From positions 1 to 64,000 of the forward strand of contig JAICHQ010000006.1 in NCBI GenBank assembly GCA_025924815.1: DNA of 64,000 nucleotides, read 5' to 3'. This document shows, piece by piece, positions 10,284 through 20,117 of this stretch. The DNA comes from Nocardioides sp. GTDB lineage: Bacteria; Actinomycetota; Actinomycetes; Propionibacteriales; Nocardioidaceae. The notes under the pieces were generated by a model, which saw only the letters and a program-made list of their open reading frames with translations, had not been told where the DNA came from and searched no databases. Positions within the stretch are counted from its first letter, which is position 1, and the number at the start of each line of letters is the position of its first letter. The position numbers were made by a program, and so were the translations under genes.

Positions 10284-10286
10284 CCC

Positions 10287-11351
10287 ATGTCCGGCCAGCC
10301 CCGGTTCCACCCGCTGCGGGTGGCCGCCGTCGAGCCGCTGACCGACGACTCGGTCGCCATCTCGTTCGCGGTCCCCCCGCCGCTCGCCGACGACTACCGC
10401 TTCGTGCACGGCCAGCACCTGATCATCCGCGGCGACGACGGCGAACGCCGTAGCTTCTCGATCTGCACCACGCCACGCTCCGGCATCCTGACGATCGGGG
10501 TGAAGAAGCTGCCGGGCGGCGCCTTCTCCCGGGGCGTGGTCGACGTGCTGCACGCCGGTGACGAGCTCGACGTGATGACGCCGTCGGGGAGGTTCACCAC
10601 CCAGTTGGACCCCGCATCGGCCAAGACCTACGTCGCGATCGCGGCCGGCTCCGGCATCACCCCGATCATCTCCATCGTCTCGACGATCCTGGAGGAGGAG
10701 CCGAGGTCGCAGGTGATGCTCGTCTACGCCAACCGCACCACCCGCACCGTGATGTTCCTCGACGACCTGCACGACCTGAAGGACCGCTTCCGGGATCGTT
10801 TCCAGCTGGTGCACGTGCTGTCCCGCGAGCAGCAGGACGTCGAGCTGTTCTCCGGCCGTCTCGACGGCGACCGCCTGAGCCGGATCCTGAAGTCGCTGCT
10901 CCCGGCCGAGGACGTCGACGAGTGGTTCCTCTGCGGCCCCCAGCAGATGGTCGTCGACCTGCGCCAGGTGATCCTCGACCACGGTGTCGACGCCCACGCC
11001 GTCCACACCGAGCTCTTCCACGCCGACCCCGTGCCGCACACCCCCGAGGCGCTGGCCTCGTCGGTCGAGGGTGCCGCCCACGTCACCATTCGGCTCGACG
11101 GCCGCTCGTCGGACTTCGAGCTCCGGCCCGACGGGGTCGGGGTGCTGGAGGCGGCCCTCGAGGTGCGCAGCGACCTCCCGTTCGCCTGCCGCGGCGGCGT
11201 CTGCGGCACGTGCCGGGCCAAGCTGGTGGAGGGCACGGTCGCGATGGACGTGAACTACGCACTGGAGCCCGAGGAGGTCGCCGCGGGCTACGTGCTCACC
11301 TGTCAGTCGCACCCCACGTCGGAGCGGGTCGTCCTCGACTACGACGCGTGA
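10287..11351 (+). CDS. paaE: Phenylacetate-CoA epoxidase reductase subunit PaaE
   Basis: FAD/NAD reductase domain plus plant-type 2Fe-2S motif CRGGVCGTCRAKL...C. Confidence 0.95.
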   Translation: MSGQPRFHPLRVAAVEPLTDDSVAISFAVPPPLADDYRFVHGQHLIIRGDDGERRSFSICTTPRSGILTIGVKKLPGGAFSRGVVDVLHAGDELDVMTPSGRFTTQLDPASAKTYVAIAAGSGITPIISIVSTILEEEPRSQVMLVYANRTTRTVMFLDDLHDLKDRFRDRFQLVHVLSREQQDVELFSGRLDGDRLSRILKSLLPAEDVDEWFLCGPQQMVVDLRQVILDHGVDAHAVHTELFHADPVPHTPEALASSVEGAAHVTIRLDGRSSDFELRPDGVGVLEAALEVRSDLPFACRGGVCGTCRAKLVEGTVAMDVNYALEPEEVAAGYVLTCQSHPTSERVVLDYDA

Positions 11352-11388
11352 GCCGATCTCGTCGGTCGAGCCTGGCGCGATCCGTGGG

Positions 11389-11991
11389 TCAGCGGTAGCG
11401 CTCGGGCAGTGCCGAGCCCATCTTCACCTGCGGCTTGGGCTGCCTCAGGAAGCGCACCTGGAGCGCGCGCATCAGGGCGTACGTCGTGATCCCCTTGCTC
11501 GGGTCGGCCCGGTCGGGGAAGCGCCGCGTGACCTCCTTGCGCAGCTTCCAGCGCAGGCGGAAGCCCTCGACGATCACGACGAGCAGCAGGGCGGGCAGGG
11601 CAGCGTTGGCGTAGGCGGCGAGGGTGGTGCTGCCGCTGTAGCCGAAGAACAGCAGAACCACCATCGCGGGCAGCATCAGCTCGAGCAGCGAGAAGTTGCT
11701 GTCGACGTAGTCGCGCACGAAGCGGCGTACGGGCCCCTGGTCGCGGGCGGGCAGGTAGCGCTCGTCGCCGTTCCGCATCGCCGCGCGCATCTTGGAGCTG
11801 GACTCCGCACGCGAGAGCTTGCGGGCGGCGGCCTGCTCCTTGCGGGTGCGCGGCACCTTCGCTCTCGCCTTCCGGGCGGCCTCCGCCTCGCGGCGCGAGG
11901 GGGTGGGGCGGCCCTTCTTCTGGTCAGCGCTGGAGAGGTCGACCTCCGCGGACGTGGTGGCGGGGGACTCGGACTTGGTACGACGGAACAA
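11389..11991 (-). CDS. DUF3043 domain-containing membrane protein
   Basis: 'KKGRPTPSRREAEAARKAR' N-terminus with two TM helices, typical of actinobacterial DUF3043 proteins. Confidence 0.87.
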   Translation of the reverse strand: MFRRTKSESPATTSAEVDLSSADQKKGRPTPSRREAEAARKARAKVPRTRKEQAAARKLSRAESSSKMRAAMRNGDERYLPARDQGPVRRFVRDYVDSNFSLLELMLPAMVVLLFFGYSGSTTLAAYANAALPALLLVVIVEGFRLRWKLRKEVTRRFPDRADPSKGITTYALMRALQVRFLRQPKPQVKMGSALPERYR

Positions 11992-12097
11992 CGCTCGGCT
12001 TCCCTGGGGGTGGACGATGGAGATGGGCCGCGACGGCCCGGAGGGCCCAGCCTACCGTCGCCGTCCGTGTCTTGACGCCTACCCATAGGCTGACCAC

Positions 12098-12895
12098 ATG
12101 AGCATGTGGCAACGCATCAGCCTGATCTTCAGGTCCAAGGCCAACAAGGCCCTCGACCGTGCCGAGGACCCACGCGAGACGCTCGACTACAGCTACCAGC
12201 GGCAGCTCGACCTGCTCGCCCAGGTACGCCGCGGGGTCGCCGACGTGGCCACGTCACGCAAGCGCGTGGAGCTCCAGGTCAACCAGCTCCAGGCGCAGTC
12301 CGACAAGCTGCAGGGCCAGGCGGAGCAGGCGATCACGGCCAACCGGGAGGACCTGGCCCGCGAGGCGCTCACCCGCAAGTCCGGGCTCACCTCGCAGATC
12401 ACCGACCTCAAGACCCAGCAGGCCCAGCTCCAGGGTGAGGAGGAGAAGCTCACCCTCGCCCAACAGCGGCTCAGCGCGAAGGTGGAGTCGTTCCGCACCC
12501 GCAAGGAGACGATCAAGGCGACCTACACCGCCGCCGAGGCCCAGACCAAGATCAACGAGGCGATGTCGGGCATCGGCGAGGAGATGGGCGACGTCGGCAT
12601 GGCGATCCAGCGGGCCGAGGACAAGACGGCCCAGATGCAGGCTCGTGCCGGCGCGATCGACGAGCTGATCGCCTCCGGGGCCCTCGACGACGCGAGCTCG
12701 CTGAACAACGGCGACGACATCTCCCGAGAGCTCGAGGCGATGAGCTCGCACTCCGAGGTGGAGGCCGAGCTGGCCCGGCTCAAGGGTGGCTCCACGCCGC
12801 AGGCGATCGAGGGCGGCCAGGACTCCTCCGGGATCCTCGAGGGCGAACCGCAGGCCCAGGGTCAGGCGTCCGGCGAGTCCAAGGAAGCGCCGTGA
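12098..12895 (+). CDS. pspA: PspA/IM30 family membrane stress protein
   Basis: 'RISLIFRSKANKALDRAEDPRETLDYSYQRQ' coiled-coil PspA. Confidence 0.94.
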   Translation: MSMWQRISLIFRSKANKALDRAEDPRETLDYSYQRQLDLLAQVRRGVADVATSRKRVELQVNQLQAQSDKLQGQAEQAITANREDLAREALTRKSGLTSQITDLKTQQAQLQGEEEKLTLAQQRLSAKVESFRTRKETIKATYTAAEAQTKINEAMSGIGEEMGDVGMAIQRAEDKTAQMQARAGAIDELIASGALDDASSLNNGDDISRELEAMSSHSEVEAELARLKGGSTPQAIEGGQDSSGILEGEPQAQGQASGESKEAP

Positions 12896-13170
12896 TCGTC
12901 CGGATCCTCGGCGAGGGCCAGTACGACCTGTCCGACGACGCGGTGTCGACGCTGAACGACCTCGACGCAAAGGTCGAGTCCGCCATCGAGGCCGGCGACG
13001 AGGCGACGTTCCGCGAGGCGCTCGCGGCGCTGCTCGACGGTGTCCGCACGGCCGGGGTGCCGCACGACCCCGAGTCGCTGGACTCCTCCGAGCTGATCCT
13101 GCCGATGGCCGACGCGACGCTGGCCGAGGTCACGGACATGCTCAGTGGTGACGGGCTGATCCCTGGCTGA
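12892..13170 (+). CDS. pspAA: PspA-associated protein PspAA
   Basis: 'MIVRILGEGQYDLSDDAVSTLNDLDAKVESAI'; ATG overlaps the pspA stop. Confidence 0.9.
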   Translation: MIVRILGEGQYDLSDDAVSTLNDLDAKVESAIEAGDEATFREALAALLDGVRTAGVPHDPESLDSSELILPMADATLAEVTDMLSGDGLIPG

Positions 13171-13215
13171 CGCCCGCCTCCTGCCCCGCTTGGGCCGTTC
13201 AGGGACAATGGCACT

Positions 13216-14142
13216 ATGGCTCGCACGCGTTTCGCCCCCGACCACGGTCTGACCGCTCGCATGACGTCGGTCATGTTCCTGCTCGGAGCGGTCTTCGTCG
13301 CGCTGATCGTGATCCTGATGTTCGTGCTACCGGTCGGCTGGGCGCCGTTCATCGCGATCATCGGGCTCGGCATCGCCTGGGGCCAGTGGTACTTCTCCGA
13401 CACCGTCGCGATGAAGGCGATGCGCGCACGCGAGGTGACGCCCCAGGAGGCGCCCGAGCTGCACCAGATGATCGACCGCCTGTGCGCACTCGCGGACATG
13501 CCGAAGCCCCGGGTCGGCGTCGCCGACGTGAAAGTCCCGAACGCGTTCGCCACCGGACGCTCGCCGAACCGCTCGGTGGTCTGCGTGACCACCGGAATCC
13601 TCGGCCTGCTGACCGCAGACGAGATGGAGGGAGTGCTCGCCCACGAGCTGAGCCACGTCGCCCACCGCGACGTGACGGTGATGACCGTCGCCTCGACCGC
13701 CGGCATCCTGGCCGGGATGCTGAGCCGTGGTGCCCAGTGGGGAGCGTTCTTCGGGGGCGGTCGGCGCGACAACAACAACCAGGGCGGGCTGCCGATCTGG
13801 CTGGTCGTGCTGGTCGTCAGCCTGGTCGTGTACGCCGTCAGCTTCTTCCTCACCCGGCTGCTCTCGCGCTACCGCGAGCTCGCCGCCGACCGCGCGGGCG
13901 CCCAGCTGACCATGAAGCCCCGCGCCCTCGGGACGGCGCTGCAGAAGATCTCGGGCGGCATGAACGCCATCCCCACCGCCGACCTCCGCGCCTCGAGCTC
14001 GATGAACGCCTTCTTCATCGCTCCGGCGATCAAGGGCGTCAGCCTCAGCCAGCTCACCTCGACCCACCCCTCGCTCGAGCAGCGGCTCGAGCAGCTCGCG
14101 CGGATCGAGGCCGACCTCAGCCGGCCGAGCGATCCCGCGTGA
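13216..14142 (+). CDS. htpX: M48 family protease HtpX
   Basis: HELSHVAHRD zinc motif (HExxH), TM segments. Confidence 0.94.
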   Translation: MARTRFAPDHGLTARMTSVMFLLGAVFVALIVILMFVLPVGWAPFIAIIGLGIAWGQWYFSDTVAMKAMRAREVTPQEAPELHQMIDRLCALADMPKPRVGVADVKVPNAFATGRSPNRSVVCVTTGILGLLTADEMEGVLAHELSHVAHRDVTVMTVASTAGILAGMLSRGAQWGAFFGGGRRDNNNQGGLPIWLVVLVVSLVVYAVSFFLTRLLSRYRELAADRAGAQLTMKPRALGTALQKISGGMNAIPTADLRASSSMNAFFIAPAIKGVSLSQLTSTHPSLEQRLEQLARIEADLSRPSDPA

Positions 14143-14711
14143 CCTTCTGGGACGCCGTCACCGGCCGGACCAAGCCCAAGCGGGCGAACCTCGACTCGCT
14201 GTTCCTGGTGCCGTCGGCGGCGGTGACGCTACAGACCGCGGCCGGGTTCACGCCGACCGGCACCGGCTCGGTGTGCTTCCGCGCACCCGAAGGCGCGGCG
14301 TACCAACAGACCCAGGACGAGGTCGTGGCCCTGTTGCGCGACGACGCCGACAAGCCCCACGTCCAGGTGCACCGCGACGACTTCGGCTTCACCTGGCTGG
14401 TCGTCGACCGCGTCGACGACGACGTCGAGGGGCTGTGCACCGACCTGCACGCAGTCAACACGTCGTTGGAGGAGCAGGGCTTCGCCACCGGGCTGCTGTG
14501 CTCGCTGGTGCCGTTCCACGACTCCGCCGGCCGCACCGCCGGGCTGGTCTACCTCTACAAGCAGGGCACGTTCTACGCCTTCGCCCCCACCGGCCCGAAG
14601 ACCCGCGACAACCTGCTCGAGATCCAGCTCCGCGACACCCTCGCCGGCGAGCTGCCCATGGAGCAGGACCTCCAGCGCTGGCTCGCCCTCTGGGGAGCCC
14701 CCGGCCTCTAG
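14139..14711 (+). CDS. pspAB: PspA-associated protein PspAB
   Basis: 'VTFWDAVTGRTKPKRANLDSLFLVPSAAVTLQ'; GTGA overlap with htpX. Confidence 0.87.
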   Translation: MTFWDAVTGRTKPKRANLDSLFLVPSAAVTLQTAAGFTPTGTGSVCFRAPEGAAYQQTQDEVVALLRDDADKPHVQVHRDDFGFTWLVVDRVDDDVEGLCTDLHAVNTSLEEQGFATGLLCSLVPFHDSAGRTAGLVYLYKQGTFYAFAPTGPKTRDNLLEIQLRDTLAGELPMEQDLQRWLALWGAPGL

Positions 14712-14773
14712 TCCGACTCGGCGTGCGAAGCATCAGGGAACGACGTCGGGACACCAGAGAGGTGGCAGACCTC

Positions 14774-14935
14774 AGCCTGGATCCACCGATTCTCGCCTGC
14801 TGCGCGCCACCAGCTGGGGCGCTGGCTGCGTTGCAGACGCTCAACGGACAACCAGTACGACGCTCGCGCCTGCGTCTTGCCAGCACACCCACCTGGTGAC
14901 GCTCGCGACGCCGCAAATCGGTGGATCCAGGCTCA
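14774..14935. repeat. Copy 2 of the 162-bp imperfect hairpin element
   Basis: Perfect 18-nt terminal inverted repeat AGCCTGGATCCACCGATT / AATCGGTGGATCCAGGCT; ungapped match to 1743..1904. Confidence 0.92.
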
Positions 14936-16114
14936 GTCGCGGTGGGAGCGGCCGGGGAGGTCGAGCATCCGCTGAAGCGCGATCCGGGCGTGGTGCTCCG
15001 TGTCGGGGTCGACCGAGACCCGGTTGACCACGACACCGTCGCCCAGCGACTCCAAGGCCCAGACCAGATGGGGGAGGTCGATCCGGTTCATCGTCGAGCA
15101 GTAGCACACGCTGCGGTCGAGGAAGAGGATCTCCTGCTCCGGGTGCTCACGAGCCAGGCGCTGCACGAGGTTGAGCTCGGTGCCGATCGCCCACACCGAC
15201 CCCGCCGGGGCGGCCGCGACGGCCGCGATGATGAACTCCGTCGACCCGACCAGGTCGGCCCGGGTCACGACGTCGTGGGTGCACTCGGGGTGCACCAGCA
15301 CCCGCACTTCGGGCCGCTTCCGCCGCAGCTCGTCGACGACGTCCGGGGAGAACCGACCGTGCACGGAGCAGTGCCCCTTCCACAGGATCATCCGGGCCGC
15401 CGCGAGCTCCTCCGGCGCCACCCCGCCCCCGAGGCGGCGGGGGTCCCACACGACGCACTCGTCCAAGGTCAGCCCGAGCTTGAGGACGGCCGTGTTCCGG
15501 CCCAGGTGCTGGTCGGGCAGGAACAGCACCTTCGCGTGAGGCACCTGGCCGAACGCCCACTCCAGGGCCACGTCGGCGTTGCTCGACGTACACACGGCGC
15601 CGCCGTGGCGTCCGCAGAACGCCTTGATGTCGGCGGAGGAGTTCATGTAGGTGATCGGGACGACGCTCTCGGCGATGCCGGCGGCGGCCAGTGCGTCCCA
15701 GCAGTCCTCGACCTGCACCAGCCGCGCCATGTCGGCCATCGAGCAGCCGGCCGCGAGGTCGGGCAGCACCACGATCTGGTCGGGCGAGGTCAAGATGTCG
15801 GCCGACTCCGCCATGAAGTGGACGCCGCAGAAGACGATGTACTCCGCCCCGGGTCGGGCCGCGGCGTCGCGCGCGAGCTTGAAGGAGTCGCCGGTGACGT
15901 CGGCGAACCGGATCACCTCGTCGCGCTGGTAGTGGTGACCGAGCACGAAGACCCGGTCGCCCAGCGCCTCCTTCGCCGCTCGTGCCCGGGCGACGAGGTC
16001 GGGGTCGGACGGCACCGGCAGGTCGCCCGGGCACTCCACCCCGCGCTCGGCGTTCAGGTCGGTGCCGCGGCCGAGCGGGAGCAGGGGTAGGTCCACGGTG
16101 CTCATGGGCGCCAT
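14933..16114 (-). CDS. nadA: Quinolinate synthase
   Basis: 'VLGHHYQRDEVIRFADVTGDSFKLARDAA', VHPECTHDV, conserved cysteines. Confidence 0.96.
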   Translation of the reverse strand: MAPMSTVDLPLLPLGRGTDLNAERGVECPGDLPVPSDPDLVARARAAKEALGDRVFVLGHHYQRDEVIRFADVTGDSFKLARDAAARPGAEYIVFCGVHFMAESADILTSPDQIVVLPDLAAGCSMADMARLVQVEDCWDALAAAGIAESVVPITYMNSSADIKAFCGRHGGAVCTSSNADVALEWAFGQVPHAKVLFLPDQHLGRNTAVLKLGLTLDECVVWDPRRLGGGVAPEELAAARMILWKGHCSVHGRFSPDVVDELRRKRPEVRVLVHPECTHDVVTRADLVGSTEFIIAAVAAAPAGSVWAIGTELNLVQRLAREHPEQEILFLDRSVCYCSTMNRIDLPHLVWALESLGDGVVVNRVSVDPDTEHHARIALQRMLDLPGRSHRD

Positions 16115-16124
16115 CGTAGGGAGA

Positions 16125-16997
16125 TCACATGAGGGCGCCGTGGGCGAGGTACGGCTTCGGCGGCCGCATGCTGCGCAGCGCCAGGTAGCCCTCCTGGTGG
16201 AGCTCCAGCCGGGCCGCCAGCCCGACGTCGACCGCCCACGCGTTCTCGGGGGTGATGTGGCCGATCAGCACGTCCTCGCTCGAGGCGATCGCCTCCCACA
16301 TCAGCCGGGCCGCCGTACGCCGATCGGTCGCCGCCAGCAGGGCCACCCCGCCGTCGAGATAGGCGTACCCCTGGGCGGACGAGGTCTCGCTGACCACCAG
16401 CCGGTGCTGGCGCATCAGCAGATGGTGGTCGACGCCGTGGGCGGCGCCACGCGTCCGCCGGTCCACGGAGTCCATCAGGTCGATGTCGGTCTCGGTGCCC
16501 TCGCGGACCTGCCCCACCGCGGGGATCTGCGCGCGGTCGGGCGTGCCGCGCAGGAACATCTGGGGGTGCAGCCGGAAGCCGGCGTCGTGGTAGCGACGCA
16601 GCGCCCGAGGGTCGCTGGACGCGTTGAGCATCCCGCGGAGAGCGCCGCGCCCGTGCTCGAGAGCCGGTGCGAGCAGCGCCTTGCCGAGGCCGTGTCCCTG
16701 CGAGCCGGGCACCACGGCGTACGTCGCGAGCAGCCACATCTTCTCGCGCACGAACGAGATCACGACCCCCAGCAGCTCGTCGTCGCGCTCGGCCACCCAG
16801 CAGCCGCCAGGGTCCGTGGCGACCAGGTGGCGAGCGCGGTCGACCCAGCTGGCGCCTCGCCCGGGCGGCCGGATCTCCGGGTCCGGCCACGAGCGGCGGA
16901 ACATCCGGGTGTCGAGCTCGTGGAATCCGACCGCCGTCACCCGTTCGGCGGCCGGCGCGTCGTCGGCAGTCATCGGCCGGATCCGCAGGTCGCTCAT
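16125..16997 (-). CDS. GNAT family N-acetyltransferase
   Basis: MSDLRIRPMTADDAPAAERV; 'YAVVPGSQGHGLGKALLAPALEHG'. Confidence 0.86.
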   Translation of the reverse strand: MSDLRIRPMTADDAPAAERVTAVGFHELDTRMFRRSWPDPEIRPPGRGASWVDRARHLVATDPGGCWVAERDDELLGVVISFVREKMWLLATYAVVPGSQGHGLGKALLAPALEHGRGALRGMLNASSDPRALRRYHDAGFRLHPQMFLRGTPDRAQIPAVGQVREGTETDIDLMDSVDRRTRGAAHGVDHHLLMRQHRLVVSETSSAQGYAYLDGGVALLAATDRRTAARLMWEAIASSEDVLIGHITPENAWAVDVGLAARLELHQEGYLALRSMRPPKPYLAHGALM

Positions 16998-17052
16998 CGG
17001 CCACAACCTAGGGCACGCGCATCGCCCCGACACGTCGTGGGCACGAGGGTGC

Positions 17053-18171
17053 ATGACCTCGGTACGCAAGGTCGGTGTCGAGGAGGAGCTCCTGCTGGTC
17101 GACACCGCCACCGGTGAGCTCGCCAGCGGTTCCGGACACGTGCTGCACGAGCATCGCGCGGAGCGGGGCGGCGCCCCTGCGTCGCGCGCTTCGCGCGATC
17201 TCGAGGGCGAGCTCCTGCGGCACATGGTCGAGACCCACACCGATCCTTCGGTCGACCTGGCCGAGATCGACCGCCAGCTGCGCGAGGCGCGGCGCACCGC
17301 CCGCACCGCCGCCGAACAGTCCGGGCTCGCCCTGGCGGCGGTCGCCACCCCACCGCTGGGAGCCTCGGAGCCGGCGGTCACTGCCGACCCGCGCTACGAG
17401 CGGATCGCGGCGGAGTTCGGCGACCTGAGCCGTCACGCCGGAACCCTCGGGATGCACGTCCACGTCGACATCGCGGACGACGACGAGGGCGTGCGGGTCA
17501 TCGACGGGCTACGACCGTGGCTGCCGATCCTGGTCGCCCTGTCGGCGAACTCGCCGTTTGCCGCGGGCCGCGACACCGGATATGCGTCGTGGCGCCACCA
17601 GGTGTGGTCGCGCTGGCCCACCGCCGGGGCGGCCGAGCCGTTCGGGTCGGTCGCGGAGTACCGCCGGGTGAGCCGGTGCCTGATCCGCAGCGGAGCCGCG
17701 CTCGACCCCGGGATGCTCTACTACGACGCCCGGCTGGCCGCGGACTACCCGACGGTGGAGATCCGGGTGGCCGACACCTGTACCGACCCGGACGACGCGC
17801 TGATCGTGGTCGCGCTCGCCCGGGCGCTGGTCGAGACCCTGGCCCGCGTCACCGCGCCGGCTGAGGCCGTGCGCAGCGATCTGCTGCGGGCCGCCGGCTG
17901 GCGCGCCGCGAGGTACGGCGTGGGCGGCGACCTCGTGCACCCGGTGACCTGGGAGCTCGTGTCGGCGCCGGAGGCTCTGGCAGCCCTCGTCGACCACGTG
18001 GCGAGCGCGCTGTCCGACGCGGGCGACCTCGACCGGGTCACCGACGGTCTGGCCAGGCTGTCGGCGACGGGCAACGGCGCGCGCCGGCAGCGCTCGGCGT
18101 ACGAGCGGACCGGCGAGCTGCGCGCGGTCGTCGGCGACCTCGTGACCCGGACGGCAGCCTCCGTGGGGTGA
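17053..18171 (+). CDS. Carboxylate-amine ligase / glutamate-cysteine ligase family 2 (YbdK-like)
   Basis: VGVEEELLLVD, GMHVHVDIAD, EIRVADTCTD motifs of the GCS2 family. Confidence 0.92.
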   Translation: MTSVRKVGVEEELLLVDTATGELASGSGHVLHEHRAERGGAPASRASRDLEGELLRHMVETHTDPSVDLAEIDRQLREARRTARTAAEQSGLALAAVATPPLGASEPAVTADPRYERIAAEFGDLSRHAGTLGMHVHVDIADDDEGVRVIDGLRPWLPILVALSANSPFAAGRDTGYASWRHQVWSRWPTAGAAEPFGSVAEYRRVSRCLIRSGAALDPGMLYYDARLAADYPTVEIRVADTCTDPDDALIVVALARALVETLARVTAPAEAVRSDLLRAAGWRAARYGVGGDLVHPVTWELVSAPEALAALVDHVASALSDAGDLDRVTDGLARLSATGNGARRQRSAYERTGELRAVVGDLVTRTAASVG

Positions 18172-18187
18172 GCGGCAGGATGGCCGG

Positions 18188-19273
18188 GTGCGTGTGCTGA
18201 TCGCTCCCGACAAGTTCGCCGGGACGCTGACCGCCGTCGAGGCGGCCCGGGCCGTCGCGGACGGCTGGCTGCGTCAGGCCCCGGCGGACGATGTCGACCT
18301 CGCCCCGATGGCAGACGGCGGACCGGGCTTCGTCGACGTGCTCCACGAGGCGCTGGGCGGTGAGCTGTCGGCCGTGACCGTCACCGGACCCCATCACGAG
18401 CGCGTGCCGGCCGCGGTGCTGCGACGCGAGGAGCGCGCCTGGATCGAGAGCGCGCAGGCCTGCGGGCTCGCCCTCACCCGGGGCGAGCGCGCCGAGAGCG
18501 CCACCACCTGGGGCGTGGGAGAGCTGGTCATGCACGCGATCGAATCGGGGGCCACCGACATCGTGGTCGGAGTCGGCGGCTCGGGGACCAACGACGGCGG
18601 CGCCGGGCTGCTCGGCGCGCTCGGCGCCACGGCCGACCGGCCGCTCGACGGCGGCGCTGCCGGCCTCGACGGCGTCACCAGGGTCGAGCTGGACGCGGCC
18701 CGCGCACGCCTGGACGGGATCACGGTCACCTGCGCCGGCGACGTCGACAGCCCGCTGACCGGCCTGTTCGGCGCGACCAAGACCTTCGGACCGCAGAAGG
18801 GCATCGCAGAGGACCGGCTGCCGGCCGTCGACGCCGTGCTCGAGGGGCTCGCCGTGGCGACCGATCGGCGTACGTCCCTGGAGCAGGGCGCCGGAGCCGC
18901 CGGCGGTCTGGGCTTCGCCCTGCTGCTCCTGGGCGCCTCCCGGTGTCCCGGTTTCGACGTCGTCGCCCGCGCGGTCGACCTGCCCGGCCGGGCCGCGAAG
19001 GCGGACCTCGTGATCACGGGCGAGGGTGCGTTCGACTTCTCCAGCCGCTCCGGCAAGGTCCCGTACGGCGTGGCCGCGGTCGCCGCCGAAGCCCTCCGGC
19101 CGTGCGTCGCAATGGCCGGCAAGGTCCTGGTCGGCTCGCGCGAGATGCGTGCCCTCGGCATCGAGTCGGCGTACTCCCTGGTGGACCTGGTGGGGGAGGA
19201 GCAGGCGTTCGCCGACCCGGCGGGCAGTCTGCGCGATCTCGCGGCGCGTGTGGCGCGCACCTGGTCGCGCTGA
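18188..19273 (+). CDS. glxK: Glycerate kinase
   Basis: 'MRVLIAPDKFAGTLTAVEAARAVADGW' and 'VGGSGTNDGGAGLLGALGA'. Confidence 0.93.
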   Translation: MRVLIAPDKFAGTLTAVEAARAVADGWLRQAPADDVDLAPMADGGPGFVDVLHEALGGELSAVTVTGPHHERVPAAVLRREERAWIESAQACGLALTRGERAESATTWGVGELVMHAIESGATDIVVGVGGSGTNDGGAGLLGALGATADRPLDGGAAGLDGVTRVELDAARARLDGITVTCAGDVDSPLTGLFGATKTFGPQKGIAEDRLPAVDAVLEGLAVATDRRTSLEQGAGAAGGLGFALLLLGASRCPGFDVVARAVDLPGRAAKADLVITGEGAFDFSSRSGKVPYGVAAVAAEALRPCVAMAGKVLVGSREMRALGIESAYSLVDLVGEEQAFADPAGSLRDLAARVARTWSR

Positions 19274-19419
19274 CCGGCCCCGTCCGTCCCACCGCCGTCC
19301 CCCCGCCGTCAAACCGCCGGGAGGCGATCGCGCGGAATAACCAGCGTTGTGCGAGAATTGCACCCGTCAGACGCGCCCGAGAGACGCGCCTCTCCGACAC
19401 CGACGAAGGAGCAACGAGC

Positions 19420-19773
19420 ATGACCGACCAGGTCACCGAGCGACGCACCGACCAGATCAACCTGAGCCCGGTCGCGGCCTCCAAGGTGCAGAGCCTGCTC
19501 GAGCAGGAGGGTCGCGACGACCTCCAGCTGCGCATCTCCGTGCAGCCCGGCGGCTGCAGCGGTCTGCGCTACCAGCTGTTCTTCGACGAACGCACTCTCG
19601 ACGGTGACGTGGTCACCGACTTCGACGGCGTCGGCGTCGTCGTCGACCGGATGAGCGTCCCCTACCTCAACGGCGCGATGATCGACTTCGTGGACTCGAT
19701 CGAGAAGCAGGGCTTCACGATCGACAACCCGAACGCCGGTGGCTCCTGCGCCTGCGGCGACTCGTTCCACTGA
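19420..19773 (+). CDS. erpA: Iron-sulfur cluster insertion protein (HesB/ErpA family)
   Basis: 'SVQPGGCSGLRYQLFF' and C-terminal 'GGSCACGDSF' cysteine motif. Confidence 0.94.
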   Translation: MTDQVTERRTDQINLSPVAASKVQSLLEQEGRDDLQLRISVQPGGCSGLRYQLFFDERTLDGDVVTDFDGVGVVVDRMSVPYLNGAMIDFVDSIEKQGFTIDNPNAGGSCACGDSFH

Positions 19774-19847
19774 CGGGCCACTGACAGTTCACTGACGCAC
19801 ACCGGCCCGCCACGGGCCGGTGGCCGCGCCCGTCGTCCTGCCCGCTG

Positions 19848-20054
19848 CTAGTCGAGGTGCAGGTGGAGGGCGTTCGCGATCCTGGTGGCGGACTCGTCGA
19901 CCGCGATCTCGCGTACGGTGGCCTCGCGCGTGGTGTCGCCGTACTCCGGGCTCGGGCCCATGCCGAGGTGCAGAGCCCGTCCCGCGGCGGCGGCGTCGGC
20001 CCGCAGGGTGGCCGGTGAGTCGATCTCTTCGTACGACGCGTGGGTGCCGCTCAT
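19848..20054 (-). CDS. Small conserved hypothetical protein
   Basis: Starts MSGTHASYEEIDSPATL; fills the gap between erpA and the kinase on the opposite strand. Confidence 0.6.
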   Translation of the reverse strand: MSGTHASYEEIDSPATLRADAAAAGRALHLGMGPSPEYGDTTREATVREIAVDESATRIANALHLHLD

Positions 20055-20117
20055 GAGAACGACGCTAGCGGCTACCGATGGGTACTCCCAGCCGGAAATC
20101 ACCTAGTCTTCCCGAAC

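Noticed and set aside
9732-11312. 526-aa minus-strand ORF opposite paaD/paaE
   Set aside because: Shadow ORF of a high-GC coding region; the opposite strand encodes unambiguous PaaE/PaaD with known motifs; antisense translation is low-complexity D/V/H/R/G-rich.
7722-11351. paaABCDE as a novel oxygenase cluster
   Set aside because: All five subunits match the known phenylacetyl-CoA epoxidase in canonical order.
14455-15036. 193-aa minus-strand ORF covering repeat copy 2
   Set aside because: Its conserved central segment is just the translated repeat element; flanks are antisense to pspAB and nadA.
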